DNA of 64,000 nucleotides from Arcobacteraceae bacterium (GTDB lineage Bacteria > Campylobacterota > Campylobacteria > Campylobacterales > Arcobacteraceae): assembly GCA_021107755.1 (NCBI GenBank), contig JAIOSF010000023.1:1-64000 (forward strand). The letters are read 5' to 3'. A program made the translations under genes and the position numbers. Under the pieces are notes generated by a model. The model did no database searches, was not told the origin of the DNA, and saw nothing but the letters and a program-made list of their open reading frames with translations. Shown piece by piece: positions 1-10,805 of the stretch (its first letter is position 1; each line of letters begins with the position of its first letter).

Positions 1-147
1 AAACAACTCGTTCAAACTCTCTTCTTAAAGTGCCTTACTTTAATTGGACGCGAATTATAATAAAATTTTTGCCCTTTGTCAAGGGGTTTGGCTTAATTAT
101 TGCTGAAATTTTGAAAGTTTTTCTTTTCGGGTTATTTGCTAGTTTTT

Positions 148-170
148 AAAAGCCCATTTTAAAGGCTTTT
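148..170 (-). terminator. Candidate terminator hairpin downstream of dnaX
   Basis: Inverted repeat AAAAGCC (148-154) / GGCTTTT (164-170) just past the dnaX stop, next to T/A-rich sequence. Confidence 0.45.
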
Positions 171-175
171 AATGA

Positions 176-1891
176 TTAAAGTTTAGATTTTATTTTTGGT
201 GGATTTTTAGGTTGAAAAAGTTCTATTGCGCGATTAACCATTTTTGAGTTTAAAACATCATCCATATTTAATTCAACTTGAGAAAGATTTGGTTCTTTCA
301 TCGCACTCATACTTGCTACACAACTAGAAGGAGTATCCTCATGAAGTTCAATATCTTCTATCATTGAACCTACTGGATTGTTATACGAAGGTTGAACTAT
401 CCGGGCCGTTTCCTTTGTGACTTCTTTTTGAATTTTTTCAAATTCTAATTCTGTTGCGTCTCCAAATACTTCAGCTACAAATATTTTAATATGTGCAAAG
501 TTTTTATAAAGAAGTGTTTTACAATCACCTTGTGCAACACTATTTATCTTTAATATATTATTTTCATATGAAGAGTATGTAAAACTTTTTTCAAAACATT
601 CACCTAGTTCATAACTTTTATTATAGATGTTATCAATGAGTTTTTTAAATAATACTTGAGAACTATCTTCTTCAACTATTATTGGCTCATTTTCTATAAT
701 TTTAGGTTCTTCTACTTTATTATGTGTTGGTTCTTGGGGTACTATTTCTTGTTGTGGTTTTAGCTGTTCTTGTTTTTGTTCTACTATTTTTTCTGTATGA
801 GTTTTCATAGTAGGTATTTGTTCATTTTGTACTTGGTTAATAACTTCATCGATTGTATGTAAACTTACTGCTTCTACCATTTTAGATAGTGTTAATATAA
901 GAACAAATCCACCATCACTATTCATACTTAATAGATGTTTTGAATCTGCAAGTATTTTAAAAAATCTATCAAATACATAGATATCAAACTTTACATCATT
1001 AAGTAACATTTTTTGTTTGAGATATATACCTATCTCATCTAAAACTTGCCCTACTTCATAGTTTTCTAGTGATGTTATAATAGGTCGTATATCACCTTTA
1101 TTTAATATAGTATCAAATAAATTATCCATAAAAAGTGGATCAATCATCCCTAACATATCTGTAACTGTTGCAACTGTTATAATACTTTTTGAATAGATAA
1201 TAGCTTGATCAAGTAGTGTTAGTGTATCTCTTAAACTTCCTTGCCCTGCTCGAGTTAGTATCTCTAAAGCTTGCTCTTCATATCGAATATTTTCAATATT
1301 TAATATATGGCTTAGATGATGTATTATATTTTTATCTGATATTCTTTTAAATCTAAAATGTTGCGTACGACTTAAAATTGTAGCTGGCAGTTTTAAAGGA
1401 TCAGTAGTTGCTAAAATAAATTTAACAAAATCAGGTGGTTCTTCAAGTGTTTTTAATAGTGCATTAAATGCTTGAGTGGTGAGCATATGAACTTCATCGA
1501 TAATAAATACTTTAAATTTAGCACTTGTAGGTTTATATTTTGTGTGTTCAATTAACTCTTTTATATCATCAATTCCACGATTTGATGCTGCATCCATCTC
1601 TATAATATCTAAGTGTCTATTTTCATTTGCACTATTACACCCTTGACACACTTCACAAGGTTTTGAAGTTGGAGCATTTTCACACACTAAAGCTTTTGCC
1701 ATAATTCTAGCTGTACTTGTTTTCCCACTTCCTCTAAGTCCACTTAAAAGGTAAGCGTGTGATAATCTATTAGTATCTAAAGCAAGTGCTAAAGTTGTAG
1801 AGATAGTATCTTGACCAATTAAATCTTCAAATCTTTTTGGTCTATATTTTAAAGCTAATACTTGTCTTTGTTTTGTTATTTGATTATCCAT
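176..1891 (-). CDS. dnaX: DNA polymerase III subunit gamma/tau
   Basis: VLALKYRPKRFEDLIGQ...GLRGSGKTSTARIMAKAL, Cys cluster CEVCQGC, IIDEVHMLTTQAFNALLKTLEEPP. The likely start is MDNQITKQ at 1891, overlapping the murI stop; the ORF track extends to 1912. Confidence 0.96.
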   Translation of the reverse strand: MDNQITKQRQVLALKYRPKRFEDLIGQDTISTTLALALDTNRLSHAYLLSGLRGSGKTSTARIMAKALVCENAPTSKPCEVCQGCNSANENRHLDIIEMDAASNRGIDDIKELIEHTKYKPTSAKFKVFIIDEVHMLTTQAFNALLKTLEEPPDFVKFILATTDPLKLPATILSRTQHFRFKRISDKNIIHHLSHILNIENIRYEEQALEILTRAGQGSLRDTLTLLDQAIIYSKSIITVATVTDMLGMIDPLFMDNLFDTILNKGDIRPIITSLENYEVGQVLDEIGIYLKQKMLLNDVKFDIYVFDRFFKILADSKHLLSMNSDGGFVLILTLSKMVEAVSLHTIDEVINQVQNEQIPTMKTHTEKIVEQKQEQLKPQQEIVPQEPTHNKVEEPKIIENEPIIVEEDSSQVLFKKLIDNIYNKSYELGECFEKSFTYSSYENNILKINSVAQGDCKTLLYKNFAHIKIFVAEVFGDATELEFEKIQKEVTKETARIVQPSYNNPVGSMIEDIELHEDTPSSCVASMSAMKEPNLSQVELNMDDVLNSKMVNRAIELFQPKNPPKIKSKL

Positions 1892-2637
1892 TATAGTAAA
1901 CCTTTTAGCCAAATTTTTGCAACATTTTTAAGATTATCAGGATTTTCTGACGCAAAAAATTTAATGTTTGTTTCTTCAAATTTATTGATACAATTATACT
2001 CTAACTTCAAAAAATCTACAATTGCATCACCACTGTGTATTGTAACTGCATCATTTAAGTATTTTGAAATCTCATTTTCTATTAAAGGGAAGTGCGTACA
2101 CCCTAGTATTACTGCATCGATAGTTTGTAAGTTTTTAAAATAGTGTTTCATAGTTGAATTTAAAATCTCTCCACTATAAATACCCTCTTCTACTATTGGA
2201 ACAAAAAGTCCTGTTGCAATTGAGGTGATATTTTTATAGGCTAAATTATTTAGAGCTAAAGCATATCTATTTGAGCTAATTGTTGCATTTGTACCAATAA
2301 CTAAGATATTTGAATCTTTTGAAGAGATTTTATTTTCTAATGCTTTTACTCCAGAATCGATAACACCAATAACTGGTATAGTTGTATTTGCTCTGAGTTC
2401 CTCTAAGGCATAAGCACTCACACTATTACACGCTACTATTAAAATATCCACATCAAAGTTTTTAAAAAACTCCAATGCTTCTAGTGAATATCGTACAATT
2501 GTATTTTTATCTTTTACCCCATAAGGGACTCTTGCTGTATCCCCAAAGTATATAATCTCTTCAAAAAGTTTATTTTCAAGTAGTGATTTTACAACTGTTA
2601 AACCACCAACTCCACTATCAAATACAGCTGCTCTCAT
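1891..2637 (-). CDS. murI: Glutamate racemase
   Basis: AVFDSGVGGLTVVKSL, VACNSVSAYA, VILGCTHFPLI motifs. Confidence 0.96.
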   Translation of the reverse strand: MRAAVFDSGVGGLTVVKSLLENKLFEEIIYFGDTARVPYGVKDKNTIVRYSLEALEFFKNFDVDILIVACNSVSAYALEELRANTTIPVIGVIDSGVKALENKISSKDSNILVIGTNATISSNRYALALNNLAYKNITSIATGLFVPIVEEGIYSGEILNSTMKHYFKNLQTIDAVILGCTHFPLIENEISKYLNDAVTIHSGDAIVDFLKLEYNCINKFEETNIKFFASENPDNLKNVAKIWLKGLL

Positions 2638-2649
2638 GAGAAGTAACCC

Positions 2650-3123
2650 CTATTTATAATCTAAAATTCTTTTTGTATTATTGATACTATCAAAAAATAT
2701 CACTTGAAATATTGGATTTGTTTCTACATTTGTTTCATTTATTGTTATAAATGGTTGAAACTCAAACTTGTTTCCATCTTTTGTTTCTATAATAAAATTG
2801 AGTTTTCCAAGTGTTTTAATACAATTTTGAATATCTTTTTGTAGTTTTTCATTTTTTATAGTAAGTATATTATCTTCCGGGTGTTGAATAAACATATTTT
2901 TTAAAGCTATTACTTTCTCTTTAAATATCTGCTTTCCCCAAGTTATTGTACCATTTGTAAAGTGGTATTTTCCTGTTTTGTTCATCAATGGATGCTGAGA
3001 AGACTCTTTTACATCTTCAATTAATTTTAAGAAGTGATTTTTTCCACCAACAATTTCAAGTAGTTCTAAAACTTTTTTTTGAATCTCTAGTTTTTCATCG
3101 TGAGATATATTATTAAATTTCAT
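2650..3123 (-). CDS. Hypothetical protein
   Basis: 157-aa ORF, tightly packed between murI and rho; no recognised motif. Confidence 0.75.
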   Translation of the reverse strand: MKFNNISHDEKLEIQKKVLELLEIVGGKNHFLKLIEDVKESSQHPLMNKTGKYHFTNGTITWGKQIFKEKVIALKNMFIQHPEDNILTIKNEKLQKDIQNCIKTLGKLNFIIETKDGNKFEFQPFITINETNVETNPIFQVIFFDSINNTKRILDYK

Positions 3124-3131
3124 AAAAGCTC

Positions 3132-4475
3132 TTAACCATTCATCGAGATAAGAAATTCAGCATTTGTCTTTGTCTCTTTCATTTTTTTGTAAAGGAACTT
3201 TAATGACTCAACTTCATCCATCTCTGCCATAGCATTTCTAAGTATCCATATTTTTTGTAACTCATCTGGGTGCAACAGGAGTTCCTCTTTTCTAGTACCA
3301 GATTTAACCACATCTACTGCTGGGTATACTCTTCTCTCTGCTGCTTTTCTACTCAATACAACTTCACTATTTCCTGTCCCTTTAAACTCTTCAAAAATAA
3401 CTTCATCCATTTTTGAACCAGTTTCAACCAAAGTTGTTGCAATAATAGTTAAACTACCACCCTCTTCTATATTTCTAGCAGCTCCAAAAAATCTTTTTGG
3501 TTTATGTAAGGCATTTGCATCAACTCCACCTGATAATACTTTTCCTGAACTAGGAGTTACTGTATTGTAAGCACGAGCTAGTCTAGTGATAGAATCAAGA
3601 AGTATCACCACATCTTTTCCCATCTCAACTTCTCTTTTTGCTTTATTTATAACCATTTCTGCTACTTTGATATGGTTTTGAGCAGGTAAATCAAAAGTTG
3701 AGCTATACACTTCACCTTTAACTGATCTTTGCATATCTGTAACCTCTTCAGGTCTTTCATCTATAAGGAGTACCATTAAAGTTACATCAGGATGATTTCT
3801 ACTAATCCCATGTGCTATCTCTTTAAGTAACTCTGTTTTACCAGATTTTGGTTGAGCTACTATCAGTCCTCTTTGACCTTTACCCATAGGAGCAAACATA
3901 TCCATAACTCGACCAGTTAATTTAGCTGGATCATATTCAAATTGAAATTTTTCTGTTGAATACAGTGGCGTAAGGTTATCAAAAAGTGGTCTGTTTTTTG
4001 ATTGATTTACTGGTAAATAGTTGATAGCTTCAATTTTTAAAAGAGCGTAGTATTTTTCACTCTCTTTACTTGGAGGTCGAACTTGTCCTGAAACAATATC
4101 CCCACTTCTTAAAGCAAATCTTTTTATTTGTGTAGCACTTACATAAGAATCGCTATATGTATCACTGAACTTTCCATCAAGTGGTCTTAAAAATCCAAAT
4201 CCAGCTTCTTTAATATCTAAAATACCTGTAAAAAGAATATATCCACCTTGTTCTGTTTGTGATTCAAGAATTGCAAATATTAAATCTTGTCGTTGATACT
4301 CTTGCGGATTTTCTATCTCTAATTCTCTTGCACTGTGGATAAGTTCATCTGTAGTTTTTTCCCTTAAAAGCTCTATTGTAAGACCTTTAACTGGTACATG
4401 TGTTCTTGATTTTTTCGATGTTGTTGTTTTTCGAGTAGGTCTCTTTTTTGATTCTGGTTGAGTTGTTTCTTCCAT
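3132..4475 (-). CDS. rho: Transcription termination factor Rho
   Basis: [47 protein letters not shown]. The likely start is [11 protein letters not shown] at 4475; the track start is 4529. Confidence 0.97.
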   Translation of the reverse strand: MEETTQPESKKRPTRKTTTSKKSRTHVPVKGLTIELLREKTTDELIHSARELEIENPQEYQRQDLIFAILESQTEQGGYILFTGILDIKEAGFGFLRPLDGKFSDTYSDSYVSATQIKRFALRSGDIVSGQVRPPSKESEKYYALLKIEAINYLPVNQSKNRPLFDNLTPLYSTEKFQFEYDPAKLTGRVMDMFAPMGKGQRGLIVAQPKSGKTELLKEIAHGISRNHPDVTLMVLLIDERPEEVTDMQRSVKGEVYSSTFDLPAQNHIKVAEMVINKAKREVEMGKDVVILLDSITRLARAYNTVTPSSGKVLSGGVDANALHKPKRFFGAARNIEEGGSLTIIATTLVETGSKMDEVIFEEFKGTGNSEVVLSRKAAERRVYPAVDVVKSGTRKEELLLHPDELQKIWILRNAMAEMDEVESLKFLYKKMKETKTNAEFLISMNG

Positions 4476-4549
4476 TAAATTGTGTTGCCTTTTGATTTTA
4501 ATTGAGTAGTTGATTGGTAAATAATCCAATAATTAGTCTTGAGATTTAA

Positions 4550-4570
4550 TGATACAAATAAAATGTATCA
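4550..4570. other. Perfect 7-bp inverted repeat upstream of rho
   Basis: TGATACA (4550-4556) - AATAAAA - TGTATCA (4564-4570). Confidence 0.5.
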
Positions 4571-4616
4571 ATTTTTGTTGCTCTAATTATATTAAAGTAT
4601 AACTTAATCTTTTCTT

Positions 4617-5129
4617 CTATGGTACACTATTGGTACTTAGCATCTCATCTATTATTTTTTTTACATCTTTTGCAATATCTTCTGTAATGGTTGCTTTGAT
4701 TGATGGCAATATAGCAGCATAGTCAGCATCAAACTGTTGTTGCATAGTTTTTGTAAAAAAAGTATCTTCTAAGATTTTTTCTTGTATTAAATCTTTAAAT
4801 GGTTCTGGATTAATCAAATCTTTATCCGCAGTAATAAAATCGTTAAGCATATGTATTAATGCAGCATATCGTAAATTATATTCAAAATCTAAATCAAAAT
4901 TTGCATCGTCTTTATATAAATATATAATTTTACTTAATGAATCAATTATCACCTCTGAACGAACTTGTAAGTTTAACTGATTAATCTTATCTACAGTCTC
5001 TTTTAAGTCTTGTAAGGATTCTAAAACCACATTCCCAAGACCAATTTGATAATACAGTTGATACTTACAAATTATATCTGATAACTTCTCTTTGCTAAGG
5101 TATTTATCTAATATTTGATTTGTTTGCAT
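4617..5129 (-). CDS. Hypothetical protein
   Basis: 170-aa ORF, helical composition, no recognised family. Confidence 0.7.
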   Translation of the reverse strand: MQTNQILDKYLSKEKLSDIICKYQLYYQIGLGNVVLESLQDLKETVDKINQLNLQVRSEVIIDSLSKIIYLYKDDANFDLDFEYNLRYAALIHMLNDFITADKDLINPEPFKDLIQEKILEDTFFTKTMQQQFDADYAAILPSIKATITEDIAKDVKKIIDEMLSTNSVP

Positions 5130-5177
5130 AGTTTGATTGTATCGTGTTGTTTATTACAGTAAAATAAATTTTTACTA

Positions 5178-6794
5178 TTATCTATTTATCTTTTTTTTGG
5201 ATAGTTTATCATATAAATTTAATATATTTTCATAATCTTCATGAAAACTAATATCAATTAAATCTACTTCACCGTTAAAAATAGAAACTGCTGTATCTAC
5301 TTTTTCTTTTGTAAAAACATCATATAAAGCTTGTTCATACTCTGCCCATTCTAATTGCTCTTCATATATACGGCAAAGTTGTGCTAATAGATGTCCCATT
5401 GGATGATTTAAAGTTTCAAGTAAGCCTATAGCTTCTTGATAATCTCCTAACATAAGATACAGTTGTATCCGTAACTCATGAAGTGTAAAATTATTTTTAA
5501 AAATAACTCCTATATGCTTCTCAATATTTAAATTGTTATCTAACTCTTCTGTGCTATCAAGAATATCTTGGGGGTCATACTCTTTAAAATTTAAAATCAT
5601 ATCTCGTACAAACTTTCCTTTATTGGTATTGTTATAAATCATATCTTCAACTGGATAAACTTCAGATATACTTGGGATAATAACTTGACATGAATAAAAT
5701 CCAAGATAATCATATTCTCTTATATAGATATCTTTATGAAGCTTTTTTGTTATGTTTAATAAAAATTGATATTCATCAGCTGTATTTTTTCCAGTATACT
5801 TCCAATTAGTATATTCAAAATCACTTTTGGTATTTAAAAAACTAAATCCTATTTTTCCATTTGAATCTATAAAATGTGATTCAATATTAAAATTATCACT
5901 TACAACACTCATATCAAAAGTTGGTGATTCAAAACTATCCATATCATTTAAGTTTCTCCCCTGCATAAGCTCAGTCATAGTTCTTTCTAGTGATACCTCT
6001 AAAATAGGATGTGCTCCAAAAGAGACAAAAAGTGTAGAGTTTTTTGGATCAATCAATGAGATAGCAGTTACAGGGAATTCTCCCCCTAATGAAGCATCAA
6101 GAACCTCTACTATGTAGCCTAAAGCTCGTAACTCATTTATATCATTGTAAAGTTTCTCATAAGATTTTAAAAGAGTATCTGGAAACTTTGGCAAAGAGTA
6201 GCCATTTTTAATAATTTGAATTTTTGTATACCTTTCAAAAATCTCACTTAACGCTTGTACTTGTGCCTCTTGAGGAGTATTTCCAGTTGCAAGTCCATTA
6301 CTACCATAAAGGTTATTTAAAATATTAATAGGTATATATGCTGTTGTGTTAGTGGATAGATTTTTAAAAGGGAGAGATACTATTTTATCTATATAATCAC
6401 TGTTATAATTTATAAAGTTTTCAGCTGATAGTTCACTATTTGGGTCATAAAAACTTTTTAAATTCTCATCTAAAAAATTCTCATCAAATGCAAATATCTT
6501 CTCATCTGGATAATATTGACGATTTGGCAAAGAGAATTCAGTAAAAAAATTGTTTGTTTGTAATCTTTCTATAAACTCTCCCAAAGCACTAGCTGTACTA
6601 GCAAGAGAGACTATCCCTTTTCCGTTTGAAAATATATGTTGTGGAGCATCATCGCAAGTGAGATTTACTGAATAACAATTTTGTAATGGATGTTTTTCTA
6701 TAGAAAATGTTGTCTGTAACTCCATACCTGATAGTACAGCTCTCATTTTTGTTATCGATTCTTCAAGAGAACTATTTTTTGATAAAAGATTCAT
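5178..6794 (-). CDS. ycaO: YcaO-domain protein
   Basis: GLATGNTPQEAQVQALSEIFERY and overall architecture with a helical C-terminal extension resemble the E. coli YcaO type. Confidence 0.8.
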   Translation of the reverse strand: MNLLSKNSSLEESITKMRAVLSGMELQTTFSIEKHPLQNCYSVNLTCDDAPQHIFSNGKGIVSLASTASALGEFIERLQTNNFFTEFSLPNRQYYPDEKIFAFDENFLDENLKSFYDPNSELSAENFINYNSDYIDKIVSLPFKNLSTNTTAYIPINILNNLYGSNGLATGNTPQEAQVQALSEIFERYTKIQIIKNGYSLPKFPDTLLKSYEKLYNDINELRALGYIVEVLDASLGGEFPVTAISLIDPKNSTLFVSFGAHPILEVSLERTMTELMQGRNLNDMDSFESPTFDMSVVSDNFNIESHFIDSNGKIGFSFLNTKSDFEYTNWKYTGKNTADEYQFLLNITKKLHKDIYIREYDYLGFYSCQVIIPSISEVYPVEDMIYNNTNKGKFVRDMILNFKEYDPQDILDSTEELDNNLNIEKHIGVIFKNNFTLHELRIQLYLMLGDYQEAIGLLETLNHPMGHLLAQLCRIYEEQLEWAEYEQALYDVFTKEKVDTAVSIFNGEVDLIDISFHEDYENILNLYDKLSKKKINR

Positions 6795-6861
6795 ATAAAC
6801 ACTTTCAATAATTAATTTTTTAGCAGTATAGCGAAATTAAATCAGAAGTGAAGAGTATTGG

Positions 6862-7779
6862 TTATTTATATCCGTGTCTTTCTAAAAAACTTTTTGCATG
6901 ACTATATCCATTATCAGCTGCTTTATGCATCCACTTAATACCCTCTTTTGTATCTTGCTCTACACCATGTCCATAATAATAAAAATACCCTATATAATAT
7001 ATTGCTAAATTATCACCTTGTTTTGCAGCTTCTTGATAATACTTCATAGCAATTTTATAATCTTGGTCTACTAAAGTCCCTGCTCTATAAAACTCACCTA
7101 GTTTAGATTGGGCATAAATATTTCCAGAAGTTGCAGATTTTTCCAACAGTTCTAAAGCTTTATCATAATTTTTTTCGGTACCCTCACCACTATAATACAT
7201 CATCCCAAGATTAAATTGGGCAAGTGGGTCTCCCTTTTTAGCAGCTTGTTCGTACCAATATAAAGCTTTTTCATAATCAAGTTGCACATGGGTACCAAAA
7301 TAATAGAATTTTGCTAGATTATTTTGTGCTGCTATGGAGTTATTGTTAGCTGCTTTTTTATACCAATATAAAGCTGTATCCATATATTTATCATTTTGTT
7401 TAGCATCATAATATAATGCCAAGTTTAATTGTGCAACCACATAGTCTCTACTTGCTGCCATTTTATAATATTGGATTGCTAGATTTTGATTTTTTTCTAC
7501 ACCAAATCCGTGTTCATACATATAACCTAGATTATTTTGAGCTTCTACGCTACCATTTTGTGCAGCTTGTAAATACCAAAAAAAAGCTTGGTTTAAATCT
7601 TTTTCTATAGCAATACCTTCATAATACATCAATCCTATATTAAATTGTGCATCTATATCACCCTCTAAAGCTTTTTGAAAATCTTTTTCAAAAAACTCCT
7701 TTTGATTAATTCTATTATCACCATAAATATTACAAAAGAAAATAGATATTATAAATATAACCATTATTCCTTGTTTCAT
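6862..7779 (-). CDS. Sel1-repeat (TPR-like) protein with signal peptide
   Basis: Repeated A.....LG.MY..G.G....Y..A..WY..AA..G units; hydrophobic N-terminus. Confidence 0.85.
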   Translation of the reverse strand: MKQGIMVIFIISIFFCNIYGDNRINQKEFFEKDFQKALEGDIDAQFNIGLMYYEGIAIEKDLNQAFFWYLQAAQNGSVEAQNNLGYMYEHGFGVEKNQNLAIQYYKMAASRDYVVAQLNLALYYDAKQNDKYMDTALYWYKKAANNNSIAAQNNLAKFYYFGTHVQLDYEKALYWYEQAAKKGDPLAQFNLGMMYYSGEGTEKNYDKALELLEKSATSGNIYAQSKLGEFYRAGTLVDQDYKIAMKYYQEAAKQGDNLAIYYIGYFYYYGHGVEQDTKEGIKWMHKAADNGYSHAKSFLERHGYK

Positions 7780-7782
7780 ATT

Positions 7783-8655
7783 TTATCCATTCGTATTATT
7801 GTTATCTAAATTTACCTCTTGAGGCACTTTTTCATCTAAATATTTTATTTTTTTCTTAGGCTTTAGTGTTGTATTTAGATCTGAATTCTGTGAAAAATCA
7901 GTTATTTGAAAACTTTTTACTAAGCCATCACCCTCTTTTGGTTTTTCATTTAATGATTTTTGTATAGCAGTTTTATTGTTCCTATTTTGTTCTATATATA
8001 TCTCTTCTCTTTTCTCTTTTACTATCTCTGTTGAATCTCTTTTTGTATAAATTGTATTGAGATCTATAGTTTGCACTGTAGTATTTCTATCATAACTAGT
8101 TGCATTTAAATCAATTCTGTTTTTATCAACAAACCAACTGTTATCTAAATCAACTAAATCACACATAAATCCATCAGATACTACATAATTACACATTTTC
8201 CATTCTTTTTTTAAACCAAGTATATACTCCACTCTATCCCAAAAAAGCTGGTATGTAAAGCTGTTTTCATCTATATAATACCTATTCTCTTCCTCTATCC
8301 CATAGGTTCTAGATATAGATATTGTACCCTTAATTGTAGATTCGCTTTGGTTGTCATCTACTTTGAAATTAAAATTGTCATTTTGTATATCCATAGTATA
8401 TAATTTATGAACAGCTTTTGGCTTTGTAACATTTAGGTCATTTCTATACGAATCTATAATAAAAGCATCTTTATCTGTAATAGTAAAAACTCTTTTTACA
8501 GCATGTAAAAGTTGATCTTTTGTTATATTTTTATCAAAACTTTTAGTTGTACTTGTATATTCACTTTTTGATGCACAGCCAATAATAAAAAAAACACTCA
8601 CCAAAGAGAGTATAATATATATAAATATAATTTTTGTTCTATCTACTTGTCGCAT
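7783..8655 (-). CDS. Putative lipoprotein
   Basis: N-terminus IIFIYIILSLVSVFFIIGCASKS contains a lipobox-like IIGC; the start overlaps the end of the LapD-like gene. Confidence 0.65.
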   Translation of the reverse strand: MRQVDRTKIIFIYIILSLVSVFFIIGCASKSEYTSTTKSFDKNITKDQLLHAVKRVFTITDKDAFIIDSYRNDLNVTKPKAVHKLYTMDIQNDNFNFKVDDNQSESTIKGTISISRTYGIEEENRYYIDENSFTYQLFWDRVEYILGLKKEWKMCNYVVSDGFMCDLVDLDNSWFVDKNRIDLNATSYDRNTTVQTIDLNTIYTKRDSTEIVKEKREEIYIEQNRNNKTAIQKSLNEKPKEGDGLVKSFQITDFSQNSDLNTTLKPKKKIKYLDEKVPQEVNLDNNNTNG

Positions 8656-10804
8656 ATAATCCCAACCTACTCATAGTTTTATAATCTTCATCAGATTTTA
8701 TCATATCACCCAACACATATATATTATTCATCTCACCATACAAAATAATACTTTTCACTGCATGTTTTCTTACTCTATCATCATTTATATTTGTACAATA
8801 ATCTTTATTAAGACGAATATAGTCAATCTCTAAATCACTTAATTCATCCAAAGAAAAATCATCCAAAGAAAATCTTTTTAATAATATTTCAGAATCAAAC
8901 TTATGTATTATCTCCACTAAACTTTTAAATTTAACTAAATTCTCTTTAGCATTATAAGAGGTAACACTAAATATTAGATTATTTTTAGCGATATCATTAT
9001 AGAGTAAAATTCCCTCTAGCCAAGATAAAAACTTCTTATCTATTAAAGATTTCATAGAAAGATTTATCGCTATTTTATGTTCAACTTTTTCATGTTCTAA
9101 ATAATTTAAAACTTTTTCTATCAATATTCTATCAAAAGATGAGGAAAGATTTATCTTTTCAGCAACAGATATAAATATACCAATAGGAAACATCTCAAAT
9201 GTATCACTATTGATTATAATAGGTGATGCATCTTGCATTATAATATTTTCATCATTATCCATTTCAAATGTATCATAAATAAACTTAATGGTAAAGTCTT
9301 CCCTTTTTATAATATCTTCAACAAGCAACTCATGTTGTCTTGTTTTTTCTATTAACTCAGCATTATCAGATACTGTATAAAGTGCTTTTTTATTATTTGC
9401 ACAATTTAGATAAGACTCATGAGCACTATGAAGTATAGAATCTGTTGTACCATAGTTATCAAATGGTGTTGCACCAAAATATACAACATCACCATCAATA
9501 AGATATTTACTTTTTATTTGTTGTTGAAGATTACTCGAGAGATATTCTAGTATTTGTTTTAAATTATCTAAATTATCTACCTCTATAATAAGAGCAAATT
9601 CTGCACCAAAAAAACGGTAAACATTGCTATTTATTTTTGTGTATTTTTTTAATAATCCCACCATAGTATGCCCAAAATCTTTAATAAGATTATTTGCATC
9701 ATTACTTCCATTTTTAGTGGCAAAATCTCCTAAGTTATTGATTTTACAAAGAACTATATACCCTGTTTTATTTGTTACAAACATAGTCTTCATATCTTTT
9801 TCAAATACTTTTTTATTATCTAAACCTGTTACTTCATCGATGAAATCTTTTCTCTCTAATAAACTTTTGTTAATGTTTGTTTCATTAGTTAAACTAGCAA
9901 CTTTTTTTGATAGTAATTGTAGCTTTAAAAATATTGAATCTATATGCATCAGCTTAGTATTTACTTTCTCTAATCGCACATATTGGTTATTTAAAATATC
10001 ATCCACATAACCACCTATTTTTGCTATAGGTTTCTCAATATCTTTTTTTACTACTTGGGTATAAAAAACATATAATATAATAATAGTAATTATAAATAAA
10101 CTAAAAGAATATATAAATATTTTTTTGATAAAAGTTTTTGTTTGTTCAATTAAAGGGGCTTTATTAAGAGTATATTTCACTTCTACATACGGTTTACTAT
10201 CATACTGAATTTTAAAATTTTTATTGGTTTGAATAGTATCAAAACTTATGATATTTTCTAACCATGATGTTGTGGTAGTATCTTCATTTAACTGCTCGTT
10301 TACCACTAACTTATAAAAGTTTAGAGTTGATGTAGAGTTATAAACATCTCCTGCATCATAAGCTTGAAACTTTATCAAAACTGGTGTTTTAATATCAAAA
10401 TATACATTTGGGATAAATTCATAACTATTTTCATTTAAAGATACTATTTTACCAAACTTATAGTCTGTTGTTACATCACTTAGTTTGTATTTTTCATTAT
10501 TTATTTTATTAGAATTAATAAGTATAGCTTTTTTTGAAAAAACAAACCTTTTATAATCAATTTGGATATCTTTAAAAAACTCAACTGTTAAAAATGTTTT
10601 AATAGATGAATCTATTTTGGCAAAATTATTATCAATTGTTGTATTTTTTAATAACTCTTGTAAATATATCTCCATATTATAATTTTGCTTTTGAAATTTC
10701 TCTACAGCATCACTTTTAATATCTTCAAAATATATAAAAAAGGTTAAGCTAAATGCAACAACAAAAGCAACAATTAAATACAAAAAATACTTTACTATTG
10801 ACAT
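8639..10804 (-). CDS. LapD-like membrane protein with degenerate GGDEF and EAL domains
   Basis: N-terminal TM, periplasmic domain, second TM, HAMP-like region, GGDEF-type domain reading FGAEF, EAL-type domain with QDA at the expected EAL position. Lies in a T1SS cluster. Confidence 0.75.
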   Translation of the reverse strand: MSIVKYFLYLIVAFVVAFSLTFFIYFEDIKSDAVEKFQKQNYNMEIYLQELLKNTTIDNNFAKIDSSIKTFLTVEFFKDIQIDYKRFVFSKKAILINSNKINNEKYKLSDVTTDYKFGKIVSLNENSYEFIPNVYFDIKTPVLIKFQAYDAGDVYNSTSTLNFYKLVVNEQLNEDTTTTSWLENIISFDTIQTNKNFKIQYDSKPYVEVKYTLNKAPLIEQTKTFIKKIFIYSFSLFIITIIILYVFYTQVVKKDIEKPIAKIGGYVDDILNNQYVRLEKVNTKLMHIDSIFLKLQLLSKKVASLTNETNINKSLLERKDFIDEVTGLDNKKVFEKDMKTMFVTNKTGYIVLCKINNLGDFATKNGSNDANNLIKDFGHTMVGLLKKYTKINSNVYRFFGAEFALIIEVDNLDNLKQILEYLSSNLQQQIKSKYLIDGDVVYFGATPFDNYGTTDSILHSAHESYLNCANNKKALYTVSDNAELIEKTRQHELLVEDIIKREDFTIKFIYDTFEMDNDENIIMQDASPIIINSDTFEMFPIGIFISVAEKINLSSSFDRILIEKVLNYLEHEKVEHKIAINLSMKSLIDKKFLSWLEGILLYNDIAKNNLIFSVTSYNAKENLVKFKSLVEIIHKFDSEILLKRFSLDDFSLDELSDLEIDYIRLNKDYCTNINDDRVRKHAVKSIILYGEMNNIYVLGDMIKSDEDYKTMSRLGLYATSR

Positions 10805-10805
10805 A

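Noticed and set aside
1862-2143. Plus-strand 93-aa ORF (also 5827..6117, 7416..7610, 9624..10010, 14706..15026, 16679..16915, 18044..18232, 21786..21998, 60230..60448, 63731..63982)
   Set aside because: Overlap confident genes on the opposite strand; no independent evidence.
3132-4475. Functional link between rho and the very long adhesin operon
   Set aside because: Rho is a housekeeping gene in a separate dnaX-murI-rho group; proximity alone is not evidence.
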